From: Methylomonas montana
GTDB taxonomy: Bacteria > Pseudomonadota > Gammaproteobacteria > Methylococcales > Methylomonadaceae
DNA: 64,000 bases
Direction of reading: 5' to 3'
Assembly: GCF_030490285.1 (NCBI RefSeq)
Contig: NZ_CP129884.1
Span: 4,278,001-4,342,000 of the forward strand
In this document: positions 52,698 through 61,796 of the stretch, piece by piece
Layout: each line of letters begins with the position of its first letter
Numbering within the stretch: position 1 is the first letter of the stretch
Notes under the pieces: generated by a model
The model's database searches: none
Seen by the model: only the letters and a program-made list of their open reading frames with translations
What the model was told of the DNA's origin: nothing
Made by a program: the position numbers and the translations under genes

Positions 52698-53774
52698 ATG
52701 AGCAGTTTGTTTAGCCCTATCAAAGTGGGCGACATAATATTACCTAACCGGATTGTGATGGCGCCTTTGACGCGTTGCCGCGCCAGCACCGGACGAGTGC
52801 CTAATGCCCTTATGGCCGAATACTACGCGCAAAGAGCGGATGCCGGGCTGATTTTAAGCGAGGCCACCAGTGTTACCCCGCAAGGTGTGGGCTACCCCGA
52901 TACGCCGGGTATTTGGTCGGATGCGCAAATCGAAGGCTGGACCAAAGTGACTCGCGCTGTTCACGCCGCCGGCGGGCGAATTTTTCTACAGCTTTGGCAT
53001 GTTGGGCGAGTGTCTCACCCAGATTACCTTAACGGCAAACTACCCGTTGCCCCCAGTGCTATCGCGCCATTGGGACATGTCAGTCTGCTGCGCCCCTTGC
53101 GGGACTATGTAACGCCAAGAGCATTAAAGATTGCTGAAATTTCCGGCATCATTGAGCGTTACCGTAATGGGGCGGAAAACGCCAAGCGAGCAGGTTTTGA
53201 CGGCGTGGAGATTCACGGCGCCAATGGTTACCTACTTGACCAGTTTTTGCAGGATAGCACTAATAAAAGAAATGACTCTTATGGCGGTTCGGTAGAAAAT
53301 CGCGCCCGCTTGTTGCTTGAAGTCACCGATGCAGCCATTTCGGTATGGGGCAAGGGGCGAGTCGGCGTTCATCTCGCTCCCAGGGGAGACGCACATACCA
53401 TGGGCGACTCCGACCCCTTGAACACTTTTGGCTATGTGGCAGAACAACTAGGCCAGCGTGGCATTGCCTTTATTTTCACCCGCGAATCGCTTGGGGAAAA
53501 CCGCATCAGTCCGGCCTTGAAAAAACGTTTCGGTGGCGTGCTGATTGCCAACGAAGGATTCAATCGGGAAACAGCCCAACAGGTACTCACAGCCGGCGAA
53601 GCGGATGCTGTTTCGTTTGGTAAAGACTATATATCTAATCCTGATTTAGTCCGACGTTTGCAACTCAATTTGGCATTGAACCCCTATCATACAGACACTT
53701 TCTATGGTGCTGGGTCACAGCCGGCTAAGACGGGATACACGGATTACCCCAATTTGGCGGCAGAGGCTGGTTAG
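52698..53774 (+). CDS. Old Yellow Enzyme-type alkene reductase
   Basis: 358 aa TIM-barrel flavoprotein. Family markers are PNRIVMAPLTRCRA, QLWHVGRVSHPDYL, GVEIHGANGYLLDQFLQD, NDSYGGSVENRARLLLEV and DAVSFGKDYISNPDL. It reduces activated double bonds with FMN and NADPH and may also reduce nitro compounds (NemA/XenA-like). Start ATG 52698. Confidence 0.93.
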   Translation: MSSLFSPIKVGDIILPNRIVMAPLTRCRASTGRVPNALMAEYYAQRADAGLILSEATSVTPQGVGYPDTPGIWSDAQIEGWTKVTRAVHAAGGRIFLQLWHVGRVSHPDYLNGKLPVAPSAIAPLGHVSLLRPLRDYVTPRALKIAEISGIIERYRNGAENAKRAGFDGVEIHGANGYLLDQFLQDSTNKRNDSYGGSVENRARLLLEVTDAAISVWGKGRVGVHLAPRGDAHTMGDSDPLNTFGYVAEQLGQRGIAFIFTRESLGENRISPALKKRFGGVLIANEGFNRETAQQVLTAGEADAVSFGKDYISNPDLVRRLQLNLALNPYHTDTFYGAGSQPAKTGYTDYPNLAAEAG

Positions 53775-54050
53775 TGTTGGATTGTCGCGCAACCGATGGC
53801 GGTTAAGATAACGAGCAACATATCATCCCCTTCATGATCCCTTCCGGTATCGCGCGGTGGCGCATTGCCTCGTCGCCAATTAGGATGGCCACCACTTCCC
53901 TGCCATCGCCGATGACCGTCAGAATGGCGTAGGGAGTTTAGCCTGACTCGCCGAGCACCAAAGTACCCGTCTCGGCAAATCAGTTTTTATTGAGTACCAA
54001 GCTTTTTATGGTGCGCCATTTGCTTGCTGGGCTGATGGAGGATAATCGTC

Positions 54051-54416
54051 ATGACTGTGAAGCAACATTTTCCCATTTGTCCAACCGCACAAATCGCCGA
54101 ATTGGGTAAGTTTTCGTTTAACGTCCAATATCGAGGCGAGACGCGACAGGCAATCCTGGTGCGCTTTAAAGGGACGATTTATGGTTATTTGAACCAATGC
54201 GCGCACATGCCCAAGGCTTTGGATTGTGAGGATGGCAACATATTCGACGAATCGGGGCGCTATTTGCAATGTTCCATGCACAGCATTTGCTACGACCCGG
54301 CTAGCGGGGAATCCATCAGCGAAATCTGCGCGGGGAAAAAGCTAACGGCTTTGAAAATCAAGGAGGACCAGGATTGGGTATATTTGACGGATAAAAGAGC
54401 CATCCTCAATACCTGA
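54051..54416 (+). CDS. Rieske [2Fe-2S] protein
   Basis: 121 aa. The two cluster-binding motifs are NQCAHMP (C-x-H) and LQCSMHSICYDPASG (C-x2-H followed by the Rieske YxPxxG-like turn). There is no membrane segment or catalytic domain, so it is a soluble Rieske ferredoxin-like electron carrier. The partner oxygenase is not adjacent. ATG 54051 follows GGAGG. Confidence 0.88.
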   Translation: MTVKQHFPICPTAQIAELGKFSFNVQYRGETRQAILVRFKGTIYGYLNQCAHMPKALDCEDGNIFDESGRYLQCSMHSICYDPASGESISEICAGKKLTALKIKEDQDWVYLTDKRAILNT

Positions 54417-54517
54417 TCCAAGTTTTGAAAGCGAAATCGTCTACCAACGAACCAAGAAAGGCCGGAGCTTTGGGAGCAGTATTGAGGCAATTCAGAGACA
54501 AAGCTCTGCTCCCTGAT

Positions 54518-54808
54518 TCAGTCGGACTGCGCCGAATTATCCGGCCTTGCCCGCTTCTCAAGTTTCGTATTTTTCCGCCTGGCAAAAAAATACGAAATAC
54601 CGGAAATCACGCCGCTTACGGTGGCCAATTTATCGAGGACCGGGGCGACTGTCACAATGAGAGGCTCATCTACCAAGCCCAACCATACACCAAAAGCCGT
54701 TAACCCCGTCGGCGTGGCGACCGATGCAGCGGCAGCTGATATACCAGCGACGATACCGGTCGCCATGGCGATGTGTTCCATTCGAGAGGCAATGACTTCG
54801 TGATTCAT
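54518..54808 (-). CDS. Small membrane protein, hypothetical
   Basis: 96 aa with two hydrophobic segments (AMATGIVAGISAAAASVATPTGLTAFGVWLGL and PVLDKLATVSGVISGISYFFA) and a basic C terminus (RRKNTKLEKRARP). The layout resembles small holin-like or phage membrane proteins, but no lysis gene is nearby. Start ATG 54808 has a weak ribosome site. Confidence 0.45.
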   Translation of the reverse strand: MNHEVIASRMEHIAMATGIVAGISAAAASVATPTGLTAFGVWLGLVDEPLIVTVAPVLDKLATVSGVISGISYFFARRKNTKLEKRARPDNSAQSD

Positions 54809-55197
54809 TAGGCTTACAAAGAGGCTATAAATTTAAAAACGAGCATAACAGAGTCTATCGTGCAATGAGCTGTTACCTCATTAATCGTTTCCCGGATTCT
54901 AGCAATTTCAAAGCGGCGAACAATCAGGCGAATGATGCGCTTGTCCAGTGCGCAGATCAGGCAATATTCGGCGCAAAGCCAGTAACGATCTCGTTTTGTG
55001 GCCCCGAACAAGGTAAATATTCTACATTGCGAAGCAATTCTCAGAACCCATAAATAAGCAATGACGAAAAATACCGACTAAAAGACTTGGTATATGCTTG
55101 TGGCGCTGGCTTACGTTAGCAAGACCATGTGGCCGGGGCAAAAACAATAAACTCATAGCCGGCCACATTAACTTCACGTTCATGAGGGGAGTGTGTA
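54809..55197. other. Gap before protoglobin gene
   Basis: About 389 bp, without a supported gene. Short open frames on both strands overlap and have no ribosome site. The promoter of the protoglobin/Roadblock pair is presumably in the last 100 bp. Confidence 0.35.
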
Positions 55198-55761
55198 ATG
55201 TCGCAGGATTTTGAGAAGCTTACCGTATATGGTAAATCGTTTAGTGGTTTGACGGCTGACAAGGAAGCCTTGTTAGTCGAGATAGGGCCGCAAATCAAAC
55301 CGCATTTGGGAGCCGTTACCGACGAGTTCTATCAACAGCTGCTCAACATATCGGAAGCGTCCACGTTTCTGGCAGGCCGGGTTGAGAGTTTGAAAAAAAC
55401 CCATGGCCTATGGATGGAAGGTCTATTTACAGGTCCATTCGATAAAAATTTCACCGCGCAGATGTTCAAGGTCGGTGATGTGCACGTCAAAGTTAAGTTG
55501 CCTGTCGAATTCATGGCTGGGGCAATGACCTTAATCAATAATCGGCTGTTCAGCCTGATCGTCGACACCTTCGGCGATGACAAACAACGTTGCGGGCAAA
55601 TCATTGCCGCCGTTAATGCGGTAACCGGATTTTCCTTATTGGTCATGCAGCAATCCTATCAAGCCTCCAGCTTGGCGGAAGAGCTGGAAAAGTTTTTGAA
55701 GATTTCCGGCATGAGTCGCACATTGTTCACCAATCTGGCCTTGGCCTACAGAGACAAATAA
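55198..55761 (+). CDS. Protoglobin-like heme sensor domain protein
   Basis: 187 aa single-domain globin. The profile (KEALLVEIGPQIKPHLGAVTDEFYQQLL, then KVGDVHVKVKLPVEFMAGAM with the likely proximal histidine) matches the globin-sensor/protoglobin family found in GcHK and globin-coupled proteins. There is no output domain here. ATG 55198 follows GAGGGGAG. The next gene, a Roadblock/LC7 protein, starts 10 bp downstream, so the two may form a gas-sensing pair. Confidence 0.8.
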   Translation: MSQDFEKLTVYGKSFSGLTADKEALLVEIGPQIKPHLGAVTDEFYQQLLNISEASTFLAGRVESLKKTHGLWMEGLFTGPFDKNFTAQMFKVGDVHVKVKLPVEFMAGAMTLINNRLFSLIVDTFGDDKQRCGQIIAAVNAVTGFSLLVMQQSYQASSLAEELEKFLKISGMSRTLFTNLALAYRDK

Positions 55762-55771
55762 GGAGTTCACC

Positions 55772-56134
55772 ATGCGTTCAGATTTACTAGTGTCTATTTT
55801 GACGGAATTAAATGGCTCATCGGCCGATATTGAAGCCAGTGGCGTAATATCCACCGATGGCTTGATGATGGCTTCGGTATTGCCGGCTTCAATGGATGAA
55901 GACAGAGTGGGAGCGATGAGCGCCGCGATGTTATCCTTGGGCGACCGTACCGCGCAGGAACTGGCAAGAGGCGAGTTGGAGCAGGTGCTGATTAAAGGCG
56001 CCTCTGGTTATGTGCTAATGACGTATGCCGGTACGGAAGGGGTACTCACCGTTCTGACCAAGGCTTCCGCCAAGTTGGGACTGATCTTTCTTGATGTAAA
56101 AAGAGCGGCCGGACGTATTTCCGAAATGCTGTAG
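55772..56134 (+). CDS. Roadblock/LC7-domain protein
   Basis: 120 aa. MRSDLLVSILTELNGSSADIEASGVISTDGLMMAS, the ELARGELEQVLIKGASGYVLM centre and the ending LGLIFLDVKRAAGRI are the Roadblock/LC7 (MglB-like) fold. These proteins regulate small GTPases or act as dimeric scaffolds. AAGGAG precedes the start. No Ras-like GTPase lies in the window. Confidence 0.85.
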   Translation: MRSDLLVSILTELNGSSADIEASGVISTDGLMMASVLPASMDEDRVGAMSAAMLSLGDRTAQELARGELEQVLIKGASGYVLMTYAGTEGVLTVLTKASAKLGLIFLDVKRAAGRISEML

Positions 56135-56611
56135 CCCAGGCCGGGGCAGGGCCAACCAGATATTTCCGAAAACTCTAGGCCTTTCATCGCAGCGATAAAA
56201 GACCGTGCCACCCGATACCGCCACCGGCAACTATATACAGCGTCGGGCGGGTACCGGTGCGCATCGGTTTAATAAAGCAGTCGAATTGTGGTAAAAATGA
56301 AGCACCGATTCACTTCCCCCTTTGTAAAAGTACCCGCAGGGCATAAAGAGGATTGAAGGGAATTTGTTTAAATAAATCCCTCTACCCCCTCTTTATTAGA
56401 GAGGCTGTCGTAAAAGTCAAATGTAGGTTGGGCAGAGCGAAGCCCAACAAAATCAAAATGTTGGGCTTCATTGTATTCAGCCCAACTTACCTTTTACGAC
56501 AGTATCTTAAAGCGAGGGGCCGCGCATGAAGTCGCCTCGACGGTCATGCGCGGCTGCGAGTAGCCGGCAAGCCCTTCATATTTAACATCATTCACGCCAG
56601 GAGAACCCGAG
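56135..56611. other. Repeat-bearing intergenic region
   Basis: About 477 bp with no gene. It includes the 98-bp hairpin at 56405-56502 and a run with CCCTCTACCCCCTCTTTATTAGAGAGG (partly palindromic, near 56380). The alcohol dehydrogenase promoter is presumably after 56502. Confidence 0.4.
56405..56502. repeat. 98-bp hairpin, MITE-like repeat
   Basis: Terminal inverted repeats CTGTCGTAAAAG / CTTTTACGACAG enclose inner arms GTTGGGC and GCCCAAC in several copies (AGCCCAAC...GTTGGGCT). The whole unit can fold as one long hairpin. No coding capacity and no clear target duplication. Confidence 0.65.
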
Positions 56612-57661
56612 ATGCTGAAAAGCTACGGCTATGCCGCTTACAACCCCCAAACGCCGTTGCGCACCTTTCATTTCGAACGCCGCGAGCCGGGCCCGACCGA
56701 TGTGCGCATCGAGATTCTGTATTGCGGCGTCTGCCACAGTGATTTGCACCAGGCCCGTAACGAATGGAACGGCAGCACCTTTCCGATCGTGCCGGGCCAC
56801 GAAATCGTCGGCAAGGTCATCGAGGTCGGCTCGCAAGTCGCCAGTTTCAAGATCGGCGATCTGGCCGGCGTGGGTTGCATGGTCGATTCCTGCGGCGAAT
56901 GCCCTGATTGCCAAGACCATCAGGAACAATTTTGCGCCGATACGGTATTCACCTATAACAGCCCGGACAAACATACCGGCAAAATAACCTATGGCGGTTA
57001 TTCCAACCAAATCGTCGTCGACCAAGGCTTTGTATTGCATGTTTCCGACAACTTGAATCTGGCGGCGGTCGCGCCGTTACTGTGTGCCGGCATCACCACC
57101 TATTCGCCGCTACGGCATTGGCGAGTAGGCAAGGGTGACAAAGTCGGCATCGTCGGCTTGGGTGGTTTGGGCCATATGGGCGTCAAGTTTGCGCATGCTT
57201 TTGGCGCCGAAGTGGTGCTGTTCACCACCTCGCCGGGCAAGGAAGCCGATGCCCGACGGCTGGGGGCGGATGACGTGGTAATTTCCAAAAACGCCGAGGC
57301 GATGGCTAAACATTTGCAAAGCTTCGACTTCATCCTGAATACCGTCGCCGCGCCGCACGATTTGGATCAGTATTTGAGCTTGCTGAAGCGCGATGGCACG
57401 ATGTGTCTGGTCGGCGTGCCGTCCGAGCCGCATCCGTCGCCCAATGTCGGCAACCTGATCTTCCGGCGCCGGACATTGGCCGGCTCCTTGATCGGCGGCA
57501 TCCGCGAAACCCAGGAAATGCTGGATTTCTGCGCCGAACACAATATCGTCTCCGACATCGAATTGATCGCGATGCCAGCGATCAACGACGCTTACGAACG
57601 GATGCTGAAAAGCGATGTGAAATATCGATTCGTGATCGATATGGCAACGCTACAGGCGTAA
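56612..57661 (+). CDS. Zinc-dependent NAD(P) alcohol dehydrogenase (CAD/YahK type)
   Basis: 349 aa MDR enzyme. Catalytic zinc ligands in GVCHSDLH and PGHE, structural zinc site CGECPDCQDHQEQFC, and Rossmann GLGGLGHMGVK. The set matches the cinnamyl/YahK aldehyde-reductase group, which prefers aldehydes and NADPH. ATG 56612 follows AGGAGA. It is a single gene. Confidence 0.93.
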   Translation: MLKSYGYAAYNPQTPLRTFHFERREPGPTDVRIEILYCGVCHSDLHQARNEWNGSTFPIVPGHEIVGKVIEVGSQVASFKIGDLAGVGCMVDSCGECPDCQDHQEQFCADTVFTYNSPDKHTGKITYGGYSNQIVVDQGFVLHVSDNLNLAAVAPLLCAGITTYSPLRHWRVGKGDKVGIVGLGGLGHMGVKFAHAFGAEVVLFTTSPGKEADARRLGADDVVISKNAEAMAKHLQSFDFILNTVAAPHDLDQYLSLLKRDGTMCLVGVPSEPHPSPNVGNLIFRRRTLAGSLIGGIRETQEMLDFCAEHNIVSDIELIAMPAINDAYERMLKSDVKYRFVIDMATLQA

Positions 57662-57991
57662 CCAACAGCCGCCAGCATCGCCATAACCAGCTGATTGGGA
57701 CTGAAACTGGCAGCAACGCCGGGCTATGCTGCCTGACCTGGCGCTATGCCAAGCGATAAATCCGGGTGCGGGTACGGCGGACCGGAAGCCTAGGCGCCTA
57801 CCGAGCGGGCCGGAACAACTGGTTTAACCGCTATTTTCCGTCAGACTGCCCTGGTCGAATCAGCAAGCAAGAACCGCGACCGGTTTTCATTCTCTTCTCC
57901 GGCATTAAATGATAAAACTATCAAATGTTCTGTAAGGATTACGGGCGTCGTTCGACTCATCAAGCAAATAATGTTGCAAAGGAGGTCATCG
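57662..57991. other. Gap before phosphate transporter
   Basis: About 330 bp. No gene supported; the last 13 bp hold a perfect ribosome site AAAGGAGGT (57978-57986). Confidence 0.4.
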
Positions 57992-59098
57992 ATGATGCTG
58001 GTTCTACTATTGAGCGCCGTTTGCTTCCTGGCTTATGCCAACGGCGCCAACGACAATTTCAAGGGCGTGGCGTCGCTGTTCGGTAGCGGCGCGGCGACCT
58101 ATCGAACCGCTTTAGCCTGGGCCACGCTGACGACTTTGGCCGGCTCGATCTGCGCGCTGTTTCTGGCGCAGACATTGTTAATCAAATTTTCCGGAAAAGG
58201 GCTGGCGCCCGATGCGCTGATTCAAGCACCGCCGTTCATGTTGGCCGTGGCCGGCGGCGCTGGTAGCACGGTGATTTTGGCGACCCGGCTGGGTTTTCCG
58301 GTGTCCACCACACACGCCTTGTTGGGCGCCATGTTGGGTGGCAGTTTACTGGCAACCGGCGGCGACATCAGTTTCGCGCCCTTGCTGAAACAGTTTGTAC
58401 TGCCCTTGTTGCTAAGTCCGGTACTGGCCCTGTTGCTGGCCGCCTTGCTGTTTCGCGGCTTGATGGCATCGCGGTCCGGCACGGCCGGCGATGATGCTAT
58501 TTGCCTGTGCCTTGAACCCGTCAATGAGCCGGTATCGCATGCTGCCGCTAGCGCCGTAGCGCTAAATACGCCGGCCTTCCTGGTCGGCAGACAGAATGAC
58601 TGTCGGCAAAGCAATGCCGTGCCGCTCATCGGCATCGATACCCGCGGGCTGATCGATACCTTGCATTTTTGCGGCGCCGGCGCGGTCTGTTTTGCCCGAG
58701 GCTTGAACGATACGCCTAAAATTGCCGCTTTGTTGTTACTGGCGCCCGGCTTCCATGCGCCGACAATTATCGGCGTTGTGGCGGTGGCGATGATGTTGGG
58801 CGGTTTATTGCATGCCCGGCGGGTAGCGGAAACCATGAGCCATAAAATTACTCGTATCAGTCACGACCAAGGCCTGTCGGCCAATCTGACCACCGCCGCG
58901 CTGGTGCTTTTTGCCAGCAATCTGGGTCTACCGGTATCGACCACTCATGTTTCGGTCGGCGCCTTGTTCGGCATCGGTTTGGCCGGTGGTCAGGCCAATG
59001 GCGGAACGATCGTGTCGATTCTGTGGTCGTGGCTATTGACGCTGCCCTGCGCGGCGCTATGCGCAGCCCTTATCTATTCCGCTACCAGCGGGTTTTAA
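57992..59098 (+). CDS. PiT-family phosphate transporter
   Basis: 368 aa. ATG 57992 is preceded by AAAGGAGGT. The duplicated PiT signature appears as LAYANGANDNFKGVASLFG near the N terminus and FARGLNDTPKIAALLLL in the second half, each followed by GFPVSTTHALLG and GLPVSTTHVSVG. About ten membrane helices. PiT carriers import phosphate with metal and can carry arsenate. arsM follows after 24 bp, so arsenic is a plausible context. Confidence 0.93.
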   Translation: MMLVLLLSAVCFLAYANGANDNFKGVASLFGSGAATYRTALAWATLTTLAGSICALFLAQTLLIKFSGKGLAPDALIQAPPFMLAVAGGAGSTVILATRLGFPVSTTHALLGAMLGGSLLATGGDISFAPLLKQFVLPLLLSPVLALLLAALLFRGLMASRSGTAGDDAICLCLEPVNEPVSHAAASAVALNTPAFLVGRQNDCRQSNAVPLIGIDTRGLIDTLHFCGAGAVCFARGLNDTPKIAALLLLAPGFHAPTIIGVVAVAMMLGGLLHARRVAETMSHKITRISHDQGLSANLTTAALVLFASNLGLPVSTTHVSVGALFGIGLAGGQANGGTIVSILWSWLLTLPCAALCAALIYSATSGF

Positions 59099-59122
59099 TA
59101 TTTTCAGTTGACAGAGGATTTC

Positions 59123-60166
59123 ATGGACACCAGTATCGAGATCAGCGAATCGGTTCGTCATTATTACGGCCAAGTGCTGCAATCCAGCAACGATCTGAAA
59201 ACCAGCGCCTGTTGCACGATCGACGCGATGCCCGGTTATTTGAAAGCATTATTAGCCGGCTTGCATCCGGAAGTATTGGAACGCTTTTACGGCTGCGGTT
59301 CGCCGCTGCCGCCAGCCTTGCCTGGCAAAACCGTGCTGGACCTGGGCTGCGGCAGCGGCCGCGATTGCTATTTGCTATCGAAACTGGTCGGCCCGCAGGG
59401 GCGAGTGATAGGCGTGGATATGACGCCCGAGCAACTGGAAGTGGCGGTGCGACACCGCGCTTGGCACGCCGATCGATTCGGTTACTCCAATGTCGAATTT
59501 CTGCACGGCCATATCGAAAATCTGGCGGCCGTCGGCATCGCCGACAACAGCATCGATGTGGTGGTCTCCAACTGCGTGATCAATCTGTCGCCGGAAAAAC
59601 CCAAGGTGCTGGCGGAAATCTTCCGGGTTTTGAAACCCGGCGGCGAGTTGTATTTTTCAGATGTGTTCGCCGACCGGCGGATTCCGGCCGAATTGCGCCA
59701 GGACCCTGTGTTGCTGGGCGAGTGTCTGGGCGGGGCCTTATATTGGGAAGACTTTAGAAGGATTTTGCAGAACCTGGGTTGCCCAGACGTGCGGGTTGTG
59801 AAACAAAACGCCATCAGCCTGGATGACCCGGAAGTGGCGGCCAAGATCGGCATGGTCAATTTCAAATCGGTGACGGTGCGCGCCTTCAAACTGGAGCTGG
59901 AAGACCGCTGCGAGGATTATGGCCAGGTGGCTTGCTATCTGGGCAGCATCGCCGAACATCCGCATGCCTTCGATCTGGACGACCATCATCATTTCGAAAC
60001 CGGCCGGCCGCTGCGGGTGTGCGGCAATACCGCCGACATGCTGGCCGCCACCCGCTATGCCGAGCACTTTCAAGTATTGGGCGATCAATCCCGGCATTTC
60101 GGCTTGTTCGATTGTGCACCGGCGCCGCGCGGCGAAGCGGTGGCTGCCGAGGGTGCCTGCTGTTGA
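59123..60166 (+). CDS. arsM: Arsenite S-adenosylmethionine methyltransferase ArsM
   Basis: 347 aa from ATG 59123 (AGAGGA upstream). SAM motif VLDLGCGSGRDCY, then VVVSNCVINLSPEKP and FSDVFADRRIP. Cysteines 30, 58, 151 and 201 reproduce the spacing of characterised ArsM (28 residues between the first two, 50 between the last two), which points to arsenic binding. It methylates trivalent arsenic. The C terminus ends in ACC. It overlaps the sigma-factor gene by 4 nt. Confidence 0.9.
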   Translation: MDTSIEISESVRHYYGQVLQSSNDLKTSACCTIDAMPGYLKALLAGLHPEVLERFYGCGSPLPPALPGKTVLDLGCGSGRDCYLLSKLVGPQGRVIGVDMTPEQLEVAVRHRAWHADRFGYSNVEFLHGHIENLAAVGIADNSIDVVVSNCVINLSPEKPKVLAEIFRVLKPGGELYFSDVFADRRIPAELRQDPVLLGECLGGALYWEDFRRILQNLGCPDVRVVKQNAISLDDPEVAAKIGMVNFKSVTVRAFKLELEDRCEDYGQVACYLGSIAEHPHAFDLDDHHHFETGRPLRVCGNTADMLAATRYAEHFQVLGDQSRHFGLFDCAPAPRGEAVAAEGACC

Positions 60167-60765
60167 ATTCGGTGGCGCACAGCACTGGCGACCGTTTGCG
60201 TGAACAAACCCTGGCCGCGCAACGACCGATACTGTTTCGCTATGCACTATTGCAATTACGCGACAGCACATTGGCCGACGACGCCGTGCAAGATACACTG
60301 CTGGCAGCCTTGCAATCACCATCGAATTTCAAAGGCAATTCCGGCTTGCGAACCTGGTTGATCGGTATTCTTAAGCATAAAATCGCCGATCACTGGCGAC
60401 GACAGGGCCGGGAAACCACTATTTCCGCATTCGAGCCGGTGGATAGCCATGATGACGATGCAGATTTGGACATCGACGCGTTTTTTATCGGCGACGGTCA
60501 CTGGAACGGCGGCCCAAAGGTCTGGTCCGACCCGGAAGCGGCGTTAAAGCAGCAGGAGTTCTGGGCAGTCTACGAGCTTTGCCATAACAATCTGCCGCCG
60601 AAACTGGCCAAAATCTTCATGTTGCGGGAGTTGGTTGGGCTGGCAGCCGAGGAAGTCTGTCAGGAAACCGGAATCAGCGAAGCCAATTACTGGGTTTGTA
60701 TGCATCGGGCCCGATTGAGATTGCGCGAATGTCTGGAATTGCGTTGGTTCAATCATGCCAAATAA
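60163..60765 (+). CDS. ECF-type RNA polymerase sigma factor
   Basis: 200 aa from TTG 60163, overlapping the arsM stop (TTGA); GTG 60172 is an alternative. Region 2 (LFRYALLQLRDSTLADDAVQDTLLAAL, TWLIGILKHKIADHWRR) and region 4 (LPPKLAKIFMLRELVGLAAEEVCQETGISEANYWVCMHRARLRLREC) are clear. An acidic linker separates them. The next gene encodes a short zinc-finger protein, the usual anti-sigma partner. Confidence 0.88.
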   Translation: MNSVAHSTGDRLREQTLAAQRPILFRYALLQLRDSTLADDAVQDTLLAALQSPSNFKGNSGLRTWLIGILKHKIADHWRRQGRETTISAFEPVDSHDDDADLDIDAFFIGDGHWNGGPKVWSDPEAALKQQEFWAVYELCHNNLPPKLAKIFMLRELVGLAAEEVCQETGISEANYWVCMHRARLRLRECLELRWFNHAK

Positions 60766-60776
60766 GGATAAACAAC

Positions 60777-60977
60777 ATGCGTAGTTGTCGAGAAATTACC
60801 GCCTTGGTGTCCCAGGCACTGGACAAACCATTGAGATTGACCGAACGTTTGGCGGTTGCTGTGCATCTGCTGATGTGTTCCCGCTGCCGCAACTTCCAAT
60901 CCCAAACCCGGTTCATCCGCAAGGCCGCCCGCCGATATGTTGACGACTTGCCAACCCGGTTGGACAAAAAATCGTAA
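60777..60977 (+). CDS. Small zinc-finger anti-sigma-like protein (zf-HC2)
   Basis: 66 aa from ATG 60777 after AAGGA. CREITALVSQALDKPLRLTERLAVAVHLLMCSRCRNF carries the C...H-x3-C-x2-C zinc site of ZAS anti-sigma domains. It has no membrane segment, so it would act as a soluble anti-sigma. It follows the sigma gene by 11 bp. Confidence 0.8.
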   Translation: MRSCREITALVSQALDKPLRLTERLAVAVHLLMCSRCRNFQSQTRFIRKAARRYVDDLPTRLDKKS

Positions 60978-61057
60978 ATTTTGGGAATCGGTGAGCAAAC
61001 GAAAAGATCCGCCTATCTCCGATTAGCGCAATTCATTCAGCCAAGGAGAGTCACACA

Positions 61058-61684
61058 ATGAGCTATTTGGTGTTTTATACCAATCCACAATCACGAGGGC
61101 GTATCGCCCACTGGATGCTGGAAGAGATCGGCGAACCGTATGAAACAGTTTGGCTGGAATTCGGACCCGCCATGAAAAGCGCCGAATATCTGGCCGTAAA
61201 CCCGATGGGCAAGGTGCCGGCCCTGAAACACGGCGATGCTTTGGTCACGGAAACTGCCGCCATCTGTGCTTATCTGGCTGATCGTTTTCCGAAGGCAAAC
61301 CTGATGCCTACGGCCAACCATCCAGCACGTGCCGACTATTTTCGCTGGCTGTTTTTCGCGGCGGGCCCGCTGGAACTGGCCGTTACCGCCAAGGCGCTGA
61401 GTTGGCAGGTGCCCGAGGGCAAGAGCGGTTTCGTCGGCTTTGGCAGTTACGACGCAACCATCGCCGCGGTCGAAAAAGCGCTGGTGCCCGGACCTTATAT
61501 TTGCGGCGCGCAATTTACCGCAGCTGACGTGTATGTGGGTTCGCAGCTGGGCTGGGGCATGATGTTTGGCACCATCGAAAAACGTCCGCTGTTTGAAGAC
61601 TATGTGGGGCGAGTTTACGCGCGGCCGGCAGCCCAGGAAGCCAGTCGCCTTAACGAAAATTATTTGCGTAGTCGCCAGCCCTGA
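61058..61684 (+). CDS. Glutathione S-transferase family protein
   Basis: 208 aa. N-terminal thioredoxin fold with LVFYTNPQSRGRIAHWMLEE (active-site Ser/Arg) and the NPMGKVPALKHGDALVTETAAICAYLADRF glutathione site, then the helical C-terminal domain (FTAADVYVGSQLGWGM). Detoxification role. ATG 61058 follows AAGGAG. Confidence 0.93.
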   Translation: MSYLVFYTNPQSRGRIAHWMLEEIGEPYETVWLEFGPAMKSAEYLAVNPMGKVPALKHGDALVTETAAICAYLADRFPKANLMPTANHPARADYFRWLFFAAGPLELAVTAKALSWQVPEGKSGFVGFGSYDATIAAVEKALVPGPYICGAQFTAADVYVGSQLGWGMMFGTIEKRPLFEDYVGRVYARPAAQEASRLNENYLRSRQP

Positions 61685-61796
61685 TCTGCCAGCCTTGTAT
61701 CGAATGATAAGCGGCGATAGTGATATAGTGCAGCGCAATATAGCCATTCGCGAATTAATCACTAATCGCTCCGAACATTCACAGACTGCAAAAACC

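Noticed and set aside
57403..57759. 118-codon frame overlapping the alcohol dehydrogenase
   Set aside because: Arg-rich out-of-frame shadow of the dehydrogenase gene.
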